Of a DNA stretch of 64,000 bases, positions 60,912 to 64,000 are shown one piece after another; positions within the stretch are counted from its first letter, which is position 1; each line of letters begins with the position of its first letter. The notes below the pieces were generated by a model. It worked only from the letters and a program-made list of their open reading frames with translations, did not search any database and was not told where the DNA came from. A program made the translations under genes and the position numbers. Location of the stretch: assembly GCF_000208745.1 (NCBI RefSeq), contig NC_030851.1, positions 19,102,880 through 19,166,879 of the forward strand. The letters run 5' to 3'. The DNA is from Theobroma cacao (Eukaryota > Streptophyta > Magnoliopsida > Malvales > Malvaceae).

Positions 60912-61172
60912 GTTGTCCTCAAGATATCCATATGGGCATCCTTTAATATAGATTAGTCTACTGGTCGTGCGATGCGCTCGAGATGATAATTTTTTTTTCC
61001 AATTGAGTTGAGAATACTTCATGAAATAGATATGTAATAGTAATTATATTATCATATCTAATTGTTGGTGTATATTGACATGTACAAAATATATAACTAT
61101 TGTTATTATAGCCACCATTACTTGTATTTTTTATTGTTAATTTTTATATAATATCATCTCTTAAATATATTT
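60912..61172. other. Short AT-rich stretch between H and S
   Basis: Nothing recognised. Confidence 0.5.
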
Positions 61173-64000
61173 TGTCAAACCCTATTTTATAAAATAATTA
61201 CGACGTCATTTACATGCTCAATAGAATAGTTACATATTTAGGAAGTTTGAGAAAATCGTTAAAAGACGATATTGCCCCTAATGGTATCATTAAGTTAATT
61301 AAGCCTCAAACTAGTTCAAATAGAAATTTTAAGGTGAAATTAAGAGTTTTATGGTCCAGGGATGACTTAAAATGGTGATTTGGAGTTCGAGGATCAATTT
61401 GGAGTCAAACCAAAATTTTCACTATTTAGGGGCAAAATAGTCATTTGCCACTTGGGGACAAAATGAAAATTTTTAGAAAAAAATTTTTTGGCCCCATTTG
61501 ACTTATTGGAGTATGATTTGACGTATAGAAGTGAAACATTTTAATTTCGGTATGATTTGGAGTATAGGAGTAAAATGGTAATTTTACCACTCTAGGGGTA
61601 AAATTGTAATTTTCCACCACCAGGACATTTATCCAGCACAAGGTCTTCCTTTATCCTCATTTTTGACCTTTGACTAATCATGTGGTGGAGATAAAAGGTT
61701 TAAAATTTTTAAAGTTTTAAAAATAAACCAATAAGAAAATGCCATGTGTCAAGCTTAGGATATTTTATTATTTAACTAAAAAANNNNNNNNNNNNNNNNN
61801 NNNNNNNNNNNNNNNNNNNNNNNNNNNNNNNNNNNNNNNNNNNNNNNNNNNNNNNNNNNNNNNNNNNNNNNNNNNNNNNNNNNNNNNNNNNNNNNNNNNN
61901 NNNNNNNNNNNNNNNNNNNNNNNNNNNNNNNNNNNNNNNNNNNNNNNNNNNNNNNNNNNNNNNNNNNNNNNNNNNNNNNNNNNNNNNNNNNNNNNNNNNN
62001 NNNNNNNNNNNNNNNNNNNNNNNNNNNNNNNNNNNNNNNNNNNNNNNNNNNNNNNNNNNNNNNNNNNNNNNNNNNNNNNNNNNNNNNNNNNNNNNNNNNN
62101 NNNNNNNNNNNNNNNNNNNNNNNNNNNNNNNNNNNNNNNTTATTTTCCATGCTTAAATTACATATTTTCATGATGAATTGATGGCTGATCAAAATGGGTT
62201 AGGAGAGAGAAAGTTGTTAGATTAATTTGATTTTAAGTTATGTTAGTGTTTTTAGTTAGTTTAGCATATTTAGGAACAAAACAACAAGAAAAGAATTTAT
62301 TTTCCTTCATTACCATTATTGGCCGAATTTCTAGGGAAATATTGGCTGATGATCTTGATGTTTATTTGAGGAATTATTATGAATAATGATGAATTATGAG
62401 CCTAGAAAAATAATGGAAATTTTTGGAGTAAAAATATGAATTTTTACCCATTAGGGGTATTTTCGTAATTTGCTATCGAGATTGATAAATTGAATCTCAT
62501 TCATAGTCACTAAGGTAATTTAGGTATAATTGGAGTGTAGAAAGTGAGAAGAATTGATTTGGAGTTAAATTGGAGATAATAGGCCGAATTAGGTCAGCAC
62601 CTCATTTAAATGGTAGTCGGATAAGTTGTATATCATATCATGCATATATATCGAGCCTGAATTGATTTTATAATGGTCAAGCATTGATGTGGTGAATTCT
62701 GTATTGTACATTGTGGATAGGTGGTGAGCAAATTACACTGGTAAAAGTACAGAGATTGTGCTTGAAGACTGGGATTAGGAGTACATCGACTCCTAGAACT
62801 ATGAGTGGACAATTTATCGTCTTAAATATCTAGAGTAATTATACTTATTTGATGTTTTTATTGAATGGTGAGTTTAAATTATAAAATATTATGTTTTCCA
62901 ATTAAAATATTTTTTTTAATAAAAATGGGATTTATACTGGCTTTAAAATCAAATATTATTTTGAGAAAATTGAGTATATGGAGACTGTGTTGAAATTTAT
63001 GATTTTATATGTTATTGAAATTGGGGCTTATGACACTATGGTAGCATGATGGCTAAATTTTGGGGGTTGGCATGAAATATATGAACAATTTTGGATTGGT
63101 CTTGGTAGACTGGATTAAATTTTATTCGCCATATTATGCTTCTGGAAATTTTATGGGTCTGGTGGTATATTAAACGGTCACTGCAGTGGTGGGGGTTTTC
63201 GTGGACTACCTATGAGAGGGGTACGGTAACCTAATTATATACTTGCCTCCGGGGGGAGATGTTGGGTGAAGTATCTCCTAAGGTATGATTTGAGTGCATC
63301 TCATGTTCGGGCCACCACGTGAAAGTGAGACTCAACCAATGCCAAGGAACGGCTGTGTGTCAGATGTGAAAACATTTTTATGGGTATGGGTCATTGAACA
63401 GCCTTGGCAGTCTCAGTGGGATACCTTGACGAAGGTACCCACGAGAATGATTCTGACAAGGGCCAAGTTTAAGAAATTCATAAGCCGGGAAATTTTGATG
63501 AAAAGAAATTGTTTGATATAGATTGAAACGAATTTTGTGTTATGAATATTATTGAGATATAACATTTTTATATTGTCTCCATATACTCGACTTTAGATGC
63601 TTTTGATGGTAATTGTTTACTCACTGGGATTATGTAATCTCACCCCTCTCCCTATCCATTTTTCAGGTTCAAGACAGTTTGTTGATAGTTGATTAAGACA
63701 GGAATTAATCTCGGAGTGCATCCTAGAAAGTAAGGGTTCGTAGCCCTACACCTTCTTGGTCAGTTGGGGGCCCACGTGTCACTATAAACAAAATTTCATA
63801 CTTTAATTATCTTTATTACTATATGAATAAATTTATTTTACTCTTAAGCTACAAAAGTTATTTTAGGAAGACTTTGAAAATATTATGTTTTAAGAAAATA
63901 GAATATTTTATTTAATGTTTTTATTATATTCAAATAGCTATAATTTTACTTTAAACAAATGTTTTAGACTTAAAAATTTAATTTAAATCATGAAATATGT
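61173..64000 (+). mobile_element. Fourth S-family LTR, running off the window
   Basis: It starts TGTCAAACCCTA and is collinear with the other S LTRs, more diverged than S1 and S2 are from each other. CACGTG motifs remain at 63316-63321 and 63773-63778. The window ends near LTR position 2830, so I cannot tell solo LTR from the 5' LTR of a full element. Confidence 0.8.
61784..62139. other. Assembly gap (356 N)
   Basis: By comparison with S1 it replaces LTR positions of about 611-786, which hold the GGCCGGCC palindrome, the leader and the GGTAAG site. The expected missing length is nearer 175 bp, unless this copy carries an insertion. Confidence 0.9.

Overview
This is AT-rich nuclear DNA from a flowering plant, almost certainly a dicot. 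The evidence is the content: degenerate Ty1/copia elements, a SIRE/Maximus-like copia element with an extra env-like region, a plant-type LINE, the 3' part of a CACTA transposon, a tRNA-derived SINE, and many large solo LTRs. I see no intact host gene, no tRNA or rRNA gene and no functional ORF. A Malvales-like origin is only an impression from repeat style and should not be relied on. Repeat family names used here (R, S, G, K, L, H) are my own local labels.

Layout. 1-7107: a decayed Ty1/copia element (gag, PR, INT, RT, RNase H, PPT, about 2 kb 3' LTR). 7108-10004: inverted and nested pieces of LTR family R around a fragment of a K/G-like LTR. 10005-17132: an H-family element split by a G solo LTR, itself split by an S solo LTR (TSD GTCGG). 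17133-18616: an R LTR lying directly against the integrase of a SIRE-like element. 18617-33086: that SIRE-like element (INT, RT, RNase H, spacer, env-like region, 1.37 kb 3' LTR), interrupted by an R solo LTR (TSD TAAAG) and by an L solo LTR (TSD TACAT). The L LTR contains a SINE with a 19-20 bp TSD and an S solo LTR (TSD TTCGC/TTCAC). 33087-41515: a minus-strand LINE, split by an R LTR (TSD CTAGT) that is itself split by a K LTR (TSD GTCTC/GTCTG). 41516-43821: AT-rich DNA. 43822-47223: the 3' part of a CACTA element. 47224-53585: apparently low-copy non-coding DNA with three local tandem duplications and a clean R solo LTR (TSD CACTT). 53586-60911: a second H element split by a G LTR joined head-to-head to a minus-strand S LTR. 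61173-64000: a fourth S LTR running off the window.

The main logic of the window is nesting followed by conversion of full elements to solo LTRs: at least six insertions keep recognisable 5-bp target duplications. Two recurrent themes are not explained by protein-coding content. First, several different families carry clusters of short imperfect palindromes, each family with its own core. Second, families S, G, K and L share a promoter / GGTAAG / AG architecture inside the LTR that looks like a built-in intron. Three N-runs interrupt the sequence; one of them hides most of a further nested S copy.
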